A DNA stretch of 15,831 bases from Coriobacteriia bacterium (GTDB lineage: Bacteria; Actinomycetota; Coriobacteriia; Coriobacteriales; UBA8131): contig WQXZ01000023.1 in assembly GCA_009781525.1 (NCBI GenBank), positions 1-15,831 of the forward strand, in the 5' to 3' direction. Below, one piece after another: positions 1 through 6,127 of the stretch. The notes beneath the pieces are model-generated. The model had not been told where the DNA came from. It worked only from the letters and a program-made list of their open reading frames with translations, and made no database searches. The position numbers were made by a program, and so were the translations under genes. Every line of letters begins with the position of its first letter. The first letter of the stretch is position 1.

Positions 1-173
1 CTCTCTACCATGAACTCGGTGGCCAAGGCGGCCTTGCGGTTGCATCAACAACAGCACTGACAATAGAGCTCGACCTGGATCTTGAGCTCGATTCTGCACC
101 GACTTTCGACCCAGAACCAGAACCAGAACCAGCTCCGATATTGGATACTGATTCAGACTTGGAGTTAGAGTAA
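1..173 (+). CDS. C-terminal end of an unidentified protein with an acidic tail (partial)
   Basis: Only the last 56 codons are visible, read from position 3 to a TAA at 171-173; the start lies before the window. The peptide begins LYHELGGQGGLAVASTTALT and continues with alternating Leu and acidic residues (IELDLDLELD). It then has a Pro-Glu repeat (PEPEPEPAP) and ends in SDLELE. No domain can be recognised. The tail looks like a disordered, strongly acidic extension, so the protein could be any cytoplasmic or envelope protein with a low-complexity C-terminus. It is called coding because the other two plus-strand frames close within 60 bases and because a terminator-like hairpin follows it at 241-281. 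Confidence 0.55.
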   Translation, partial: LYHELGGQGGLAVASTTALTIELDLDLELDSAPTFDPEPEPEPAPILDTDSDLELE

Positions 174-240
174 CAAAGACCTTACAACTCTATAGGCAAC
201 CAGCAACACAAAGTAGATGAAGCAATAGAGTTAATAAGAG

Positions 241-281
241 AACCGAGGGTGTAGCAGAAAAAATGCTCTTCACCCTCGGTT
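241..281 (+). terminator. Rho-independent terminator-like hairpin
   Basis: AACCGAGGGTG (241-251) pairs perfectly with CACCCTCGGTT (271-281) around a 19-base loop and is followed by a short T run. It lies 68 bases after the stop of the upstream partial gene and just before the protease gene. The T tract is short, so efficiency is uncertain. An in-frame ATG at 263 sits in this loop, which argues against it as the protease start. A smaller 8-bp inverted repeat, AACTCTAT/ATAGAGTT (186-193/225-232), precedes it. Confidence 0.6.
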
Positions 282-340
282 TCTGCCATGGAGGGCGTAT
301 AGGCAACAAACCGATACGCAAAGGCAAGAGGAGGGACAAA

Positions 341-2878
341 ATGAAATCGAAGAAACTACTGCTAGTCATACTCTGCGCGATACTGATGCTGACCGCGTTT
401 CCACAGGTCAAATCAGCTAACGCAGACGGTGACATAACAGGTGACTATATGTTGGATGAGCTGATCGTAAGCTTCTATGACCGATCTCTCTTTCCCGGTG
501 AAGAAAAACAATATGACGATGAAGTAACAAAAGTACTGAAAGACGGACTTTTAGTCGTATCCGATAATGTCTATGTGGTCAGAGCAGAAGACCTGTCTAG
601 AAATCCCAATGCGGTAATAAATCGCTTCAAGAACTCAAAGTTCATCGAATACGTTGAGCCAAACTACACCATGCAAAAAGAATATACCCCGAACGACCCG
701 AGCTACTCAACCCAGGCATTGCTCCTGATGATACTGAACGCACAAGCCGGCTGGGATATCGTAAAGTCCAACCCGAACGTCGTGATAGCAGTAATCGACT
801 CGGGAGTCACAGCCACCCACCCCGATATGCCAAGACCACTCGCTGGCTATTCCGCAGTAGCGGGACTTTCTGCACACAATGATAGAGACGGGCACGGTAC
901 CAATGTGGCAGGTGTGATCGCAGCGATTGGAGACAACCGCGTCGGAATCGCTGGAATAAACTGGAACGCCACCATTCTACCGGTGAAAGTGGATGATGCA
1001 TCCGGCACGATTTCGGTTGCAAATGTGGCGAAAGGCATCCTCTGGGCGGCGGACAACGGTGCCAGAATCATTAACCTAAGTCTGGGAACCGCATCGGACT
1101 CGGTTACGCTGAGAAACGCAGTCGACTATGCCCACGCGAGCGGCTGTGCTATCTTTGCTGCCACCGGTAACGACGGTAAAAGCACGGTCTACTATCCTGC
1201 GCGCTATGCGAATGTGATTGGCGTCGGCGCCACATCAAACGGAACCACCCGTGCGCCGACATCGAGTTATGGCGATGGCATGGACGTGATGGCATTCGGT
1301 GCTTACTATACGACCACCGCATCGGGCGGTTACGCCAATGCTGCCGGCACTTCCTTCGCGTCTCCCCAGGTCGCGGCGTTGGCATCGCTGATGCTCGGTG
1401 TGAACCCGGACCTGACCAACGACCAGATCTACGCGCTGATTCGCCAGGGCACCAAGACCAACGGCAGCTACAGTTTCGAGACAGGATATGGGTGCATCGA
1501 CATTGCCAAGACACTCGCCCTGGTCCGAGACAGTACCACACCCCCTCCGATCGACACCGTAGAACCCGACCCAGAGCCTGCTCCTGCCCCTGCGCCACCG
1601 CATTACGCCAGTGCACCTACTATCACACTGTTCGGCTCCCAAGACATCAGTCTGTTCGTAGGGGAGAGTTTTGTTGAGTCCGGCTACAAGGCAGCTGACT
1701 GCTTTGAAGTGGATATCACGGATGATGTTGAAGTGGTATATGCAATCAACTCTGATGTTGTTGGCCTCTATACCATCAGCTACTCGGTGACAGATGGTGG
1801 CGGAAATACTGCTCGTGTTGACCGCACGGTCTTCGTCAAAGAGCAAGAGGTGGCTTCACCAGAACCGAATGCTCCGACTATCACGATTATCGGATCCGAT
1901 CTGATAATTCTGCATCTCTCAAGCGATACCCCATATACCGAACAGGGAGCACTGGCTATCGACGATAGTGATGGTGATATCTCAAGCAAGGTGGTTGTTG
2001 AAGGCAGTGTCAATCGCAACGCTGCAGGAACCTACACACTTACCTATAAAGTAGTCAATAGCGCAGGACTTGAAGCAGTAGCTACTCGCGAGGTGCGCAT
2101 ACTTGCTCCCAATGAGGTCAACCTACCACGCACTCCCTATAACTTCACCGGGCAGGGTAAGGTGGATACTGTGACTATCCATAAAGATGTGGTGGTCAGT
2201 GCATCTGGCTGGCTTGACCTGAAGGTGACATCAATCGATAACAAGGCAGCAATCACAGTTTGTTTCATTGACACAACCATTCGTGATAATCCAGAGCACA
2301 AACCAGGAGATGAGATCATCTACAACAATACTTTCACGGCGGTAGGCACCACCCAGTTATATATAGAAGAGGGTAAGTACGAAGTGCGGGTGACTATGGC
2401 AGCCGGCAACGGCAACTGCAAGTACGCGATCAGCATCTTAACTCCCGAAGAGATCTACCTGACCTTCGCAGAAGCTGAGGTACCACTGGCTCTGACTATT
2501 GACACCTTCATCGTCTCGCTTGAATATAAGCGGGATGAGTTGTTAGCCAACCAGCTACCATTCACCCAAAATGAGATGTATGAGTGCCTGGTCAGAAATG
2601 GTTACACTCTAGAGCAGATGATAGACTTCGGCTTCACTGTGGGTGAGCTTGTAGCTTTCGGCTATCAAGTCGACTCTGAACTGCTTCCGATAGGCATCGG
2701 TGTCTCTGACACCATCTTCTACGAGGTGCAGCGCGGAGACAGCCTATGGTGCATCGCCCAGGCTCACTATGGCGATGGTTACCGCTGGATAGAGATCTAC
2801 GAAATGAATCGCGACGCAATAGGCAGCAACCCCGACCTGATATACACTGGCACCGTCCTGGTGCTTAGTGCTGAGTGA
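341..2878 (+). CDS. Secreted subtilisin-like serine protease with Ig-like repeats and C-terminal LysM
   Basis: This is an 845-residue exported peptidase of family S8. ATG 341 is chosen because AGGAGGGA precedes it by a few bases and the product starts with a classic signal peptide (MKSKKLLLVILCAILMLTAF). An upstream in-frame ATG at 263 lies inside a terminator hairpin. Residues about 36-115 look like an I9-type propeptide. The catalytic domain (about 130-395) carries the triad D153 (VIDSGV), H185 (DGHGTNVAG) and S338 (GTSFASP), plus oxyanion N277 (ATGNDG), so it should be active. A Pro-rich linker (399-420) leads to two DUF5011-like Ig repeats (about 425-500 and 510-590). A beta-rich stretch follows, and a LysM domain (about 793-845, YEVQRGDSLWCIAQAHYGDG) probably anchors the enzyme to peptidoglycan. 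No sortase signal is visible. The substrate cannot be told from sequence. Confidence 0.9.
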   Translation: MKSKKLLLVILCAILMLTAFPQVKSANADGDITGDYMLDELIVSFYDRSLFPGEEKQYDDEVTKVLKDGLLVVSDNVYVVRAEDLSRNPNAVINRFKNSKFIEYVEPNYTMQKEYTPNDPSYSTQALLLMILNAQAGWDIVKSNPNVVIAVIDSGVTATHPDMPRPLAGYSAVAGLSAHNDRDGHGTNVAGVIAAIGDNRVGIAGINWNATILPVKVDDASGTISVANVAKGILWAADNGARIINLSLGTASDSVTLRNAVDYAHASGCAIFAATGNDGKSTVYYPARYANVIGVGATSNGTTRAPTSSYGDGMDVMAFGAYYTTTASGGYANAAGTSFASPQVAALASLMLGVNPDLTNDQIYALIRQGTKTNGSYSFETGYGCIDIAKTLALVRDSTTPPPIDTVEPDPEPAPAPAPPHYASAPTITLFGSQDISLFVGESFVESGYKAADCFEVDITDDVEVVYAINSDVVGLYTISYSVTDGGGNTARVDRTVFVKEQEVASPEPNAPTITIIGSDLIILHLSSDTPYTEQGALAIDDSDGDISSKVVVEGSVNRNAAGTYTLTYKVVNSAGLEAVATREVRILAPNEVNLPRTPYNFTGQGKVDTVTIHKDVVVSASGWLDLKVTSIDNKAAITVCFIDTTIRDNPEHKPGDEIIYNNTFTAVGTTQLYIEEGKYEVRVTMAAGNGNCKYAISILTPEEIYLTFAEAEVPLALTIDTFIVSLEYKRDELLANQLPFTQNEMYECLVRNGYTLEQMIDFGFTVGELVAFGYQVDSELLPIGIGVSDTIFYEVQRGDSLWCIAQAHYGDGYRWIEIYEMNRDAIGSNPDLIYTGTVLVLSAE

Positions 2879-2947
2879 GGCTACTGCATGCAGGTGTGTA
2901 GCAACCTACAGTGATGCTACTGCGTGCCAAACGAGGTTTTATCCACA

Positions 2948-3778
2948 TTATTTGAGATCGGCGAAAGCATTGATCCTGTCGATAAGGAAGTCGTAGCACT
3001 CAAGTTTGGTTGTTGTTTTGCGGAATTGGTCGCTTTGGGCTTTGGCCATCATGCCGTCTATCAGTTCGGGGTAGTCGCGTCGCATGTAGGTGTAGAGGTC
3101 TTCGAAGGGGATGTTGGCGCGAAAGCCACCTTGGCCGACGTAGGCGAATGATGATCCGCCACCGCGTCCGCCGCGTCCACCACCGCCGCGTCCACCGCCG
3201 CGCCCGCGATCCTGAATGGCCCAGCCGTGGTCGTACAGTGGCAGCATGGCGCTGATGGCGCGATTGCCATCGACGGTGAAGCTCAGGTTGCTTTCGTGTC
3301 TGCCGCCGTTTCGGGTGACGCAGTCAAAGAACATCATCTTGATCAGGTTTTCTTGGGCATCAGGTTGTAGATAAGGCTTCAGTCCCTGGAAGGATAGCTC
3401 GCGGGGGTTGTCGTAGACGGGCACGCCGGGACGTGATTTGTCGCGATTGTATAGTCCACCGCATCTGCCCAGTGCGCCAGCTGAGAGGACGCGATCGGTG
3501 AATCCTTTGCGCACGTCCATGCTGATGCAACCACCGGCTTCGAATAGTTCGCCAACGAGGATTTTTGCGCTTGGCACACCTAACTCTTCGGCGACTTTGG
3601 ATGCCGCATACTCGGCGTAGGCAGACCTTCTCCACTGGGTTTCGGGTTTGAATAGGCCAGTGTCACCGGTTTCTATGTTGATTACCCAGCACATATCCTG
3701 GGTTGTTCCCACTACTTCGACACCTGACATGACCCACTTGTCTGGGTCGATCCAATCGTTATCGTTCCACCAACTCAT
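2948..3778 (-). CDS. HipA/CtkA-like kinase-fold protein with an RGG-rich insert
   Basis: This 276-residue protein resembles the kinase subunit of HipA-type toxins, Ser/Thr kinases that inactivate aminoacyl-tRNA synthetases or other translation targets. Start 3778 is used because GAGGT lies just upstream; a longer in-frame reading would run into the neighbouring gene. Visible motifs are FKP (43-45) with the likely ATP-contacting Lys, the helix AYAEYAASKVAEELG (53-67), a catalytic-loop-like FDCVTRNGGRHESN (151-164), and a metal-site-like LYDHGWA (181-187). The usual N-x-D-x-H loop reads N-G-G-R-H here, so the expected catalytic Asp is Gly (position 159). Either the protein is a pseudokinase or another residue serves. 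Residues 191-208 are an Arg-Gly insert after the metal-site motif. It lies 37 bases downstream of, and probably co-transcribed with, the gene at 3816-4226. It is convergent with the protease gene. Confidence 0.7.
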   Translation of the reverse strand: MSWWNDNDWIDPDKWVMSGVEVVGTTQDMCWVINIETGDTGLFKPETQWRRSAYAEYAASKVAEELGVPSAKILVGELFEAGGCISMDVRKGFTDRVLSAGALGRCGGLYNRDKSRPGVPVYDNPRELSFQGLKPYLQPDAQENLIKMMFFDCVTRNGGRHESNLSFTVDGNRAISAMLPLYDHGWAIQDRGRGGGRGGGGRGGRGGGSSFAYVGQGGFRANIPFEDLYTYMRRDYPELIDGMMAKAQSDQFRKTTTKLECYDFLIDRINAFADLK

Positions 3779-3815
3779 ATGATTACCTCGGTTTCGATTA
3801 TCTGTAGATGCTACC

Positions 3816-4226
3816 TTAGTAGAAGGTGTGCGCGTTCTCTGGTACTTCCTTGTAGAAGTAGAACAACTGCTGTGAGTCACTGAGAGGGGAGTTGTCTGTC
3901 CGGTAGCGTTCGTGCTGGGCAATCAGCGATTCAAGAATAGTCCACTCATCGTAGCTGGTAATGTTGTTCTGTTGCATTAGAACATCGGCTGCCCACTCAT
4001 CTTCTTCAGGTACAACGCGATAGAGAATGTAGCCAAGTACCTCTCTGGTCTGGTAGGTTTTGTCGATTTCATTCATTCTCGGAATCTGCATGAACCAGTG
4101 CGGAAACCTACTGCCTTTTATCAGGTATCTGAACTGGTACTCAGAGTTTGCGGTTCGAGTCAGCTCACCTATCAGGTAAGGGCCGTCACCAATATCCTTT
4201 GACATCAGGTAGTACTTGTCGCTCAT
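3816..4226 (-). CDS. Small partner of the HipA-like kinase (HipS/HIRAN-associated-like)
   Basis: This is a 136-residue protein. The start at 4226 (MSDKYYLMSKDIGDGPYLIG) is chosen because GGAGG at 4232-4236 sits 5 bases upstream; an ATG at 4253 has no such site. The N-terminal part (IGELTRTANSEYQFRYLI) looks like the short beta-domain found at the N-terminus of HipA proteins or as the separate HipS subunit. The middle (FPHWFMQIPR, then Y-x-x-R-E-V-L-G-Y) recalls, from memory, the region next to HIRAN domains in small HipA-associated proteins. The gene precedes the kinase with a 37-base gap, which fits a split HipS-HipT-like arrangement. By analogy it could act as antitoxin or activity-modulating subunit. 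The family assignment is inference; a helix-turn-helix HipB component is not visible. Confidence 0.6.
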   Translation of the reverse strand: MSDKYYLMSKDIGDGPYLIGELTRTANSEYQFRYLIKGSRFPHWFMQIPRMNEIDKTYQTREVLGYILYRVVPEEDEWAADVLMQQNNITSYDEWTILESLIAQHERYRTDNSPLSDSQQLFYFYKEVPENAHTFY

Positions 4227-4242
4227 GCATTCCTCCATTTTA

Positions 4243-4290
4243 TTCACGAACATGCAGCAGCTACTATAACATATAGTAAGTTACCTAACT
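4243..4290 (+). promoter_or_regulatory. Putative promoter and operator of the antitoxin-PIN operon
   Basis: Between the divergent gene starts (4226 and 4292) lie TTCACG (4243-4248) and TATAAC (4265-4270), spaced 16 bases. A second -10-like hexamer, TATAGT, is at 4273-4278. The palindrome AGTTA-CC-TAACT (4279-4290) ends one base before the antitoxin ATG. A ribbon-helix-helix antitoxin commonly represses its own operon by binding such a site. No Shine-Dalgarno sequence is visible ahead of ATG 4292, so a leaderless or very short-leader transcript is possible. Confidence 0.35.
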
Positions 4291-4291
4291 A

Positions 4292-4606
4292 ATGACAAGG
4301 CTTATTGGGTTTGGATTCTTACGAAATGCGGTTTTAACAGTACGACTTGATAGCGAGGTAAAGCTTAAAGCAAAAGCATCCCTCGAGAAGCTTGGCGTAA
4401 CGCCTTCAGCTGCAGTTCAGCAGCTATTTGACTACATTGTTCGTACTGGAAACCTTCCATTTGACGATGATACCAAACCCTCGCAGGATGAGATAAAGCG
4501 CCGACTTCAAGCAGTGAGTCGATTCGAGCTAAGCCAGCCACTTGACATCAGTGACGATGAGATCAGGGCAGCTCGTATTAAGGTTAAATATGATATTGAT
4601 GCTTGA
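4292..4606 (+). CDS. RelB/DinJ-family ribbon-helix-helix antitoxin
   Basis: This 104-residue protein has the typical RelB/DinJ N-terminus: a short beta-strand (LTVRLDSEVK, about 15-24), then helices reading KAKASLEKLGVTPSAAVQQL and ending in TGNLPF (about 49-58). This matches the family pattern of variable head, LGLTPSxAI and xGxxPF. The acidic C-terminal half (about 59-104) would be the toxin-wrapping arm. Family members neutralise an RNase toxin and repress their own promoter as dimers; a palindrome lies just upstream. The first 13 residues (MTRLIGFGFLRNA) exceed the usual start, but no other standard in-frame start lies closer to the conserved strand. It overlaps the PIN toxin gene by 17 bases, a common translational-coupling layout. 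Confidence 0.82.
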   Translation: MTRLIGFGFLRNAVLTVRLDSEVKLKAKASLEKLGVTPSAAVQQLFDYIVRTGNLPFDDDTKPSQDEIKRRLQAVSRFELSQPLDISDDEIRAARIKVKYDIDA

Positions 4607-5033
4607 CTGCGATGTCGTGATTGATAAGTTGATTTTGCGACAGCCTTTCTGTGAGTGGTCGAGTAAGGTGTTTATGCTGGGTGTGTTCGGTGACGCAGAG
4701 CTGTTCATCAGCACGAACATGCTAACTGATATCCACTACATTCTTGAGAAAGAGCTAGGCAGTCAGCAGGCGCAAGCTGTTTTGCTAGAGAATGTTGGCA
4801 CACTTCAGATATGTGGTGTATCTGCCATTGATGCGGTTTGGGCCATGAGTCAGAACTGGACAGATTTTGAAGACTGTCTGGTTGCTCGCGCAGCAGATAA
4901 TGTGAAGGCTGACTACATTGTCACCAGGGATAATCATGCTTTTCTTAGGAGTAAGGTTCCAGCTATAAGCCCAGAAAGCCTGATGAAACTGCTAGAGCAG
5001 AGTGACAGCGTTACTTATCGGGAGGTAACGTGA
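4590..5033 (+). CDS. PIN-domain toxin (VapC-like ribonuclease)
   Basis: This 147-residue PIN-domain protein is probably a magnesium-dependent endoribonuclease toxin. Acidic residues expected at the active site are visible. D6 and D8 are in the opening strand (MLDCDVVIDKL), D47 is in the TDIHYIL helix, D92, E94 and D95 are in TDFEDCLVARAA, and D114 is in YIVTRDNHAF, the typical closing motif. The ATG at 4590 is preferred, giving a 17-base overlap with the antitoxin gene; an ATG at 4599 would also fit. The ribosome site is weak (AAGG), consistent with coupled translation. PIN toxins are usually paired with VapB-type antitoxins, but RelB/DinJ partners are also known. The RNA target cannot be deduced. 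Confidence 0.85.
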   Translation: MILMLDCDVVIDKLILRQPFCEWSSKVFMLGVFGDAELFISTNMLTDIHYILEKELGSQQAQAVLLENVGTLQICGVSAIDAVWAMSQNWTDFEDCLVARAADNVKADYIVTRDNHAFLRSKVPAISPESLMKLLEQSDSVTYREVT

Positions 5034-5293
5034 AAGACGGGCAGGCTGACATGAAGGGCGCGCAGGTTGTGAGAAGTGTCGAAAACAAGCAAGATTCGAA
5101 AGACTTGCATGACTCACAAGTCGTGCTTCAAGCGATTACAGAGATGATCAGGCGTGCTGAGGTCGCACACGCTAAGCTTTCTGTAGGTACTTCGCAGCAC
5201 TCACTGCAGACCAACAGAATCAAAGCTCTTCGCCTGGTAACCCCATTGCTTGATGCTGCAGCTGAAGGTGTGGATGCTGGTTTGCAACCTTAG
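5030..5293 (+). CDS. Small third protein of the antitoxin-PIN operon
   Basis: This 87-residue protein starts with GTG 5030, which overlaps the toxin stop (GTGA); GGAGGT lies at 5021-5026. An in-frame ATG at 5051 is the alternative. The N-terminus is polar. The C-terminal half is predicted helical with AITEMIRRAEVAHAKLSVGT followed by SQHSLQTNRIKALRLVTPLL. From memory, the core GTSQ[HY]-x-L-x-x-N-R-I-x-A-L recurs in small unnamed proteins beside toxin-antitoxin genes, but I cannot name a family. Tight coupling implies expression with the toxin pair. It could be an accessory subunit or simply a passenger. No catalytic motif or membrane segment is visible. Confidence 0.65.
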   Translation: MKDGQADMKGAQVVRSVENKQDSKDLHDSQVVLQAITEMIRRAEVAHAKLSVGTSQHSLQTNRIKALRLVTPLLDAAAEGVDAGLQP

Positions 5294-5318
5294 CTGTTGA
5301 TCTAGTCCTACCACCTGG

Positions 5319-5336
5319 CACGCTACTCACGCTACT
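5319..5336 (+). repeat. 9-bp tandem repeat (two copies)
   Basis: CACGCTACT occurs twice head to tail in the intergenic stretch after the third toxin-operon gene. It is too short to assign a role. Confidence 0.4.
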
Positions 5337-5367
5337 CGAGCGCACGCGTCTGAGCTTTTGCCGTTCG

Positions 5368-5380
5368 CCCGGGTAGGTGG
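5368..5380 (+). repeat. First copy of the CCCGGGTAGGTGG leader repeat
   Basis: The 13-mer CCCGGGTAGGTGG lies 79 bases before the truncated lipoprotein paralogue. It recurs exactly at 5922-5934 ahead of the intact lipoprotein gene. Both copies precede a RBS of the form AAGGGGGTAACA. This shows that the upstream region was duplicated with the gene, or that both share a regulatory element. Confidence 0.6.
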
Positions 5381-5459
5381 CAGCCTTGGCGGAAGACCAT
5401 ATGGGTTGAGCATGGTAACCTTTACTCAGAGTTTGGTTTAACGACTAAGGGGGTAACAA

Positions 5460-5699
5460 ATGTTTGGGAAAAAATTAACAACACTAATCGCAGACTTTGC
5501 TGTACAGCTTCGTGCTACATCGTTTAATGGTTTCATGATCGATCCATTCTTCTCGTGCAGTGGTTTGCAGTCAACAATCATCCACGACGCGATAGCTTAT
5601 CTAGATAGTTATCTGGTGGACAACAGTGTCGCAGGTCTTAGCAAGAGGGGTAAGTCGCGCAATAATCCCTGGAACATGGATTTTCACTGTCAGTATTAG
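5460..5699 (+). pseudogene. Truncated, frameshifted paralogue of the downstream lipoprotein
   Basis: The 79-codon frame starts after AGGGGGTAAC, nearly the same ribosome site as the lipoprotein gene at 6128. Residues about 16-60 (LRATSFNGFMIDPFFSC, then AIAYLDSYLVDNSVAGL) match the second repeat of that lipoprotein (LRNTSVNGFMIDPLFYC, then SITFLESYLEENDIDSI), and the DNA aligns too. The first repeat, the lipobox Cys and the linker are missing. Near the end, AACATGGATTTTCACT corresponds to AGCATGGAGTTCTCACT in the intact copy with one base lost. This shifts the frame just before the final strand and gives an early stop. It is most simply a decaying deletion derivative of a duplicated gene. A short expressed peptide cannot be excluded. 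Confidence 0.7.
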
Positions 5700-5773
5700 C
5701 CAACATTTGCCGGGATTTGACACACATTATGCGCGATGCCTGTAAGTCAGTTTAGTCAGTATATTCTCTTCGG

Positions 5774-5811
5774 CAGCAGAAAAGCCTCAAGCAATTGGGG
5801 TTTTTCTGCTT
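5774..5811 (+). terminator. Terminator-like hairpin after the truncated paralogue
   Basis: AGCAGAAAA (5775-5783) pairs with TTTTCTGCT (5802-5810), with extra CC/GG pairing inside. The downstream arm carries the T run GTTTTTCTGCTT. It lies 75 bases after the stop of the remnant, so it probably ends that transcription unit. The A-rich left arm means it could also work in the reverse direction. Confidence 0.5.
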
Positions 5812-5921
5812 GTATGGGTGTGACTGGCAGTAGCATTATGCTGCTGAAATACGCAATATCGATGGCTCACGTAAACAATTGTCTACTGCTTGCATGAGCT
5901 TATTAACATGGTCGACGTTTA

Positions 5922-5934
5922 CCCGGGTAGGTGG
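5922..5934 (+). repeat. Second copy of the CCCGGGTAGGTGG leader repeat
   Basis: This is an exact match to 5368-5380, here 193 bases before the intact lipoprotein ATG. The remaining leader sequences are only partly alignable: a stretch ACTCxxAG, a GGTTTTAG-like run, then GGGGGTAACA. Confidence 0.6.
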
Positions 5935-6010
5935 TCAAAACGAAGGCAGATTATTCAATAATCACCTGATAATCTCTATTCAAGAGTTTTAGCATCGCTA
6001 AGACCAAAGG

Positions 6011-6082
6011 GGAGATAACAATCAGTAGCGAAATAGTGCGACACGATTGTCTCCAGGTGAGCAAGCTCAAGGATGCTTACTC
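6011..6082 (+). promoter_or_regulatory. Structured leader ahead of the lipoprotein gene
   Basis: Two successive hairpins can be drawn. GGAGATAACAATC (6011-6023) pairs with GATTGTCTCC (6045-6054), leaving a 3-base bulge. GAGCAAGC (6059-6066) pairs with GCTTACTC (6075-6082) with one mismatch. They lie 45-117 bases before the ATG. This may be a structured 5' UTR with a regulatory role. It matches no riboswitch class I recognise, and no folding calculation was run. Confidence 0.3.
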
Positions 6083-6127
6083 GTCCGAGGTACCAGGTTT
6101 TAGCTATTATCAAAAGGGGGTAACACC

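Noticed and set aside
263..340. Upstream ATG extending the protease by 26 codons
   Set aside because: It lies in the loop of a terminator hairpin, has no ribosome site, and would hide the signal peptide that begins at 341.
1149..1846. Long minus-strand frames of 155 and 203 codons within the protease gene
   Set aside because: They are antisense to the conserved catalytic and Ig regions, have Cys/Arg-rich compositions typical of shadows, and have no ribosome sites.
3779..3922. 48-codon N-terminal extension of the HipA-like protein
   Set aside because: It overlaps the neighbouring minus-strand gene in another frame and lacks a ribosome site, while GAGGT precedes the start at 3778.
4150..4168. 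tRNA-like T-loop, GGTTCGAGTC
   Set aside because: It sits inside a coding sequence, and no acceptor, D or anticodon stems can be drawn around it.
5368..5459. Riboswitch upstream of the lipoprotein remnant
   Set aside because: The sequence did not match the conserved core of a riboswitch class I know, so it is reported only as a repeated leader motif.
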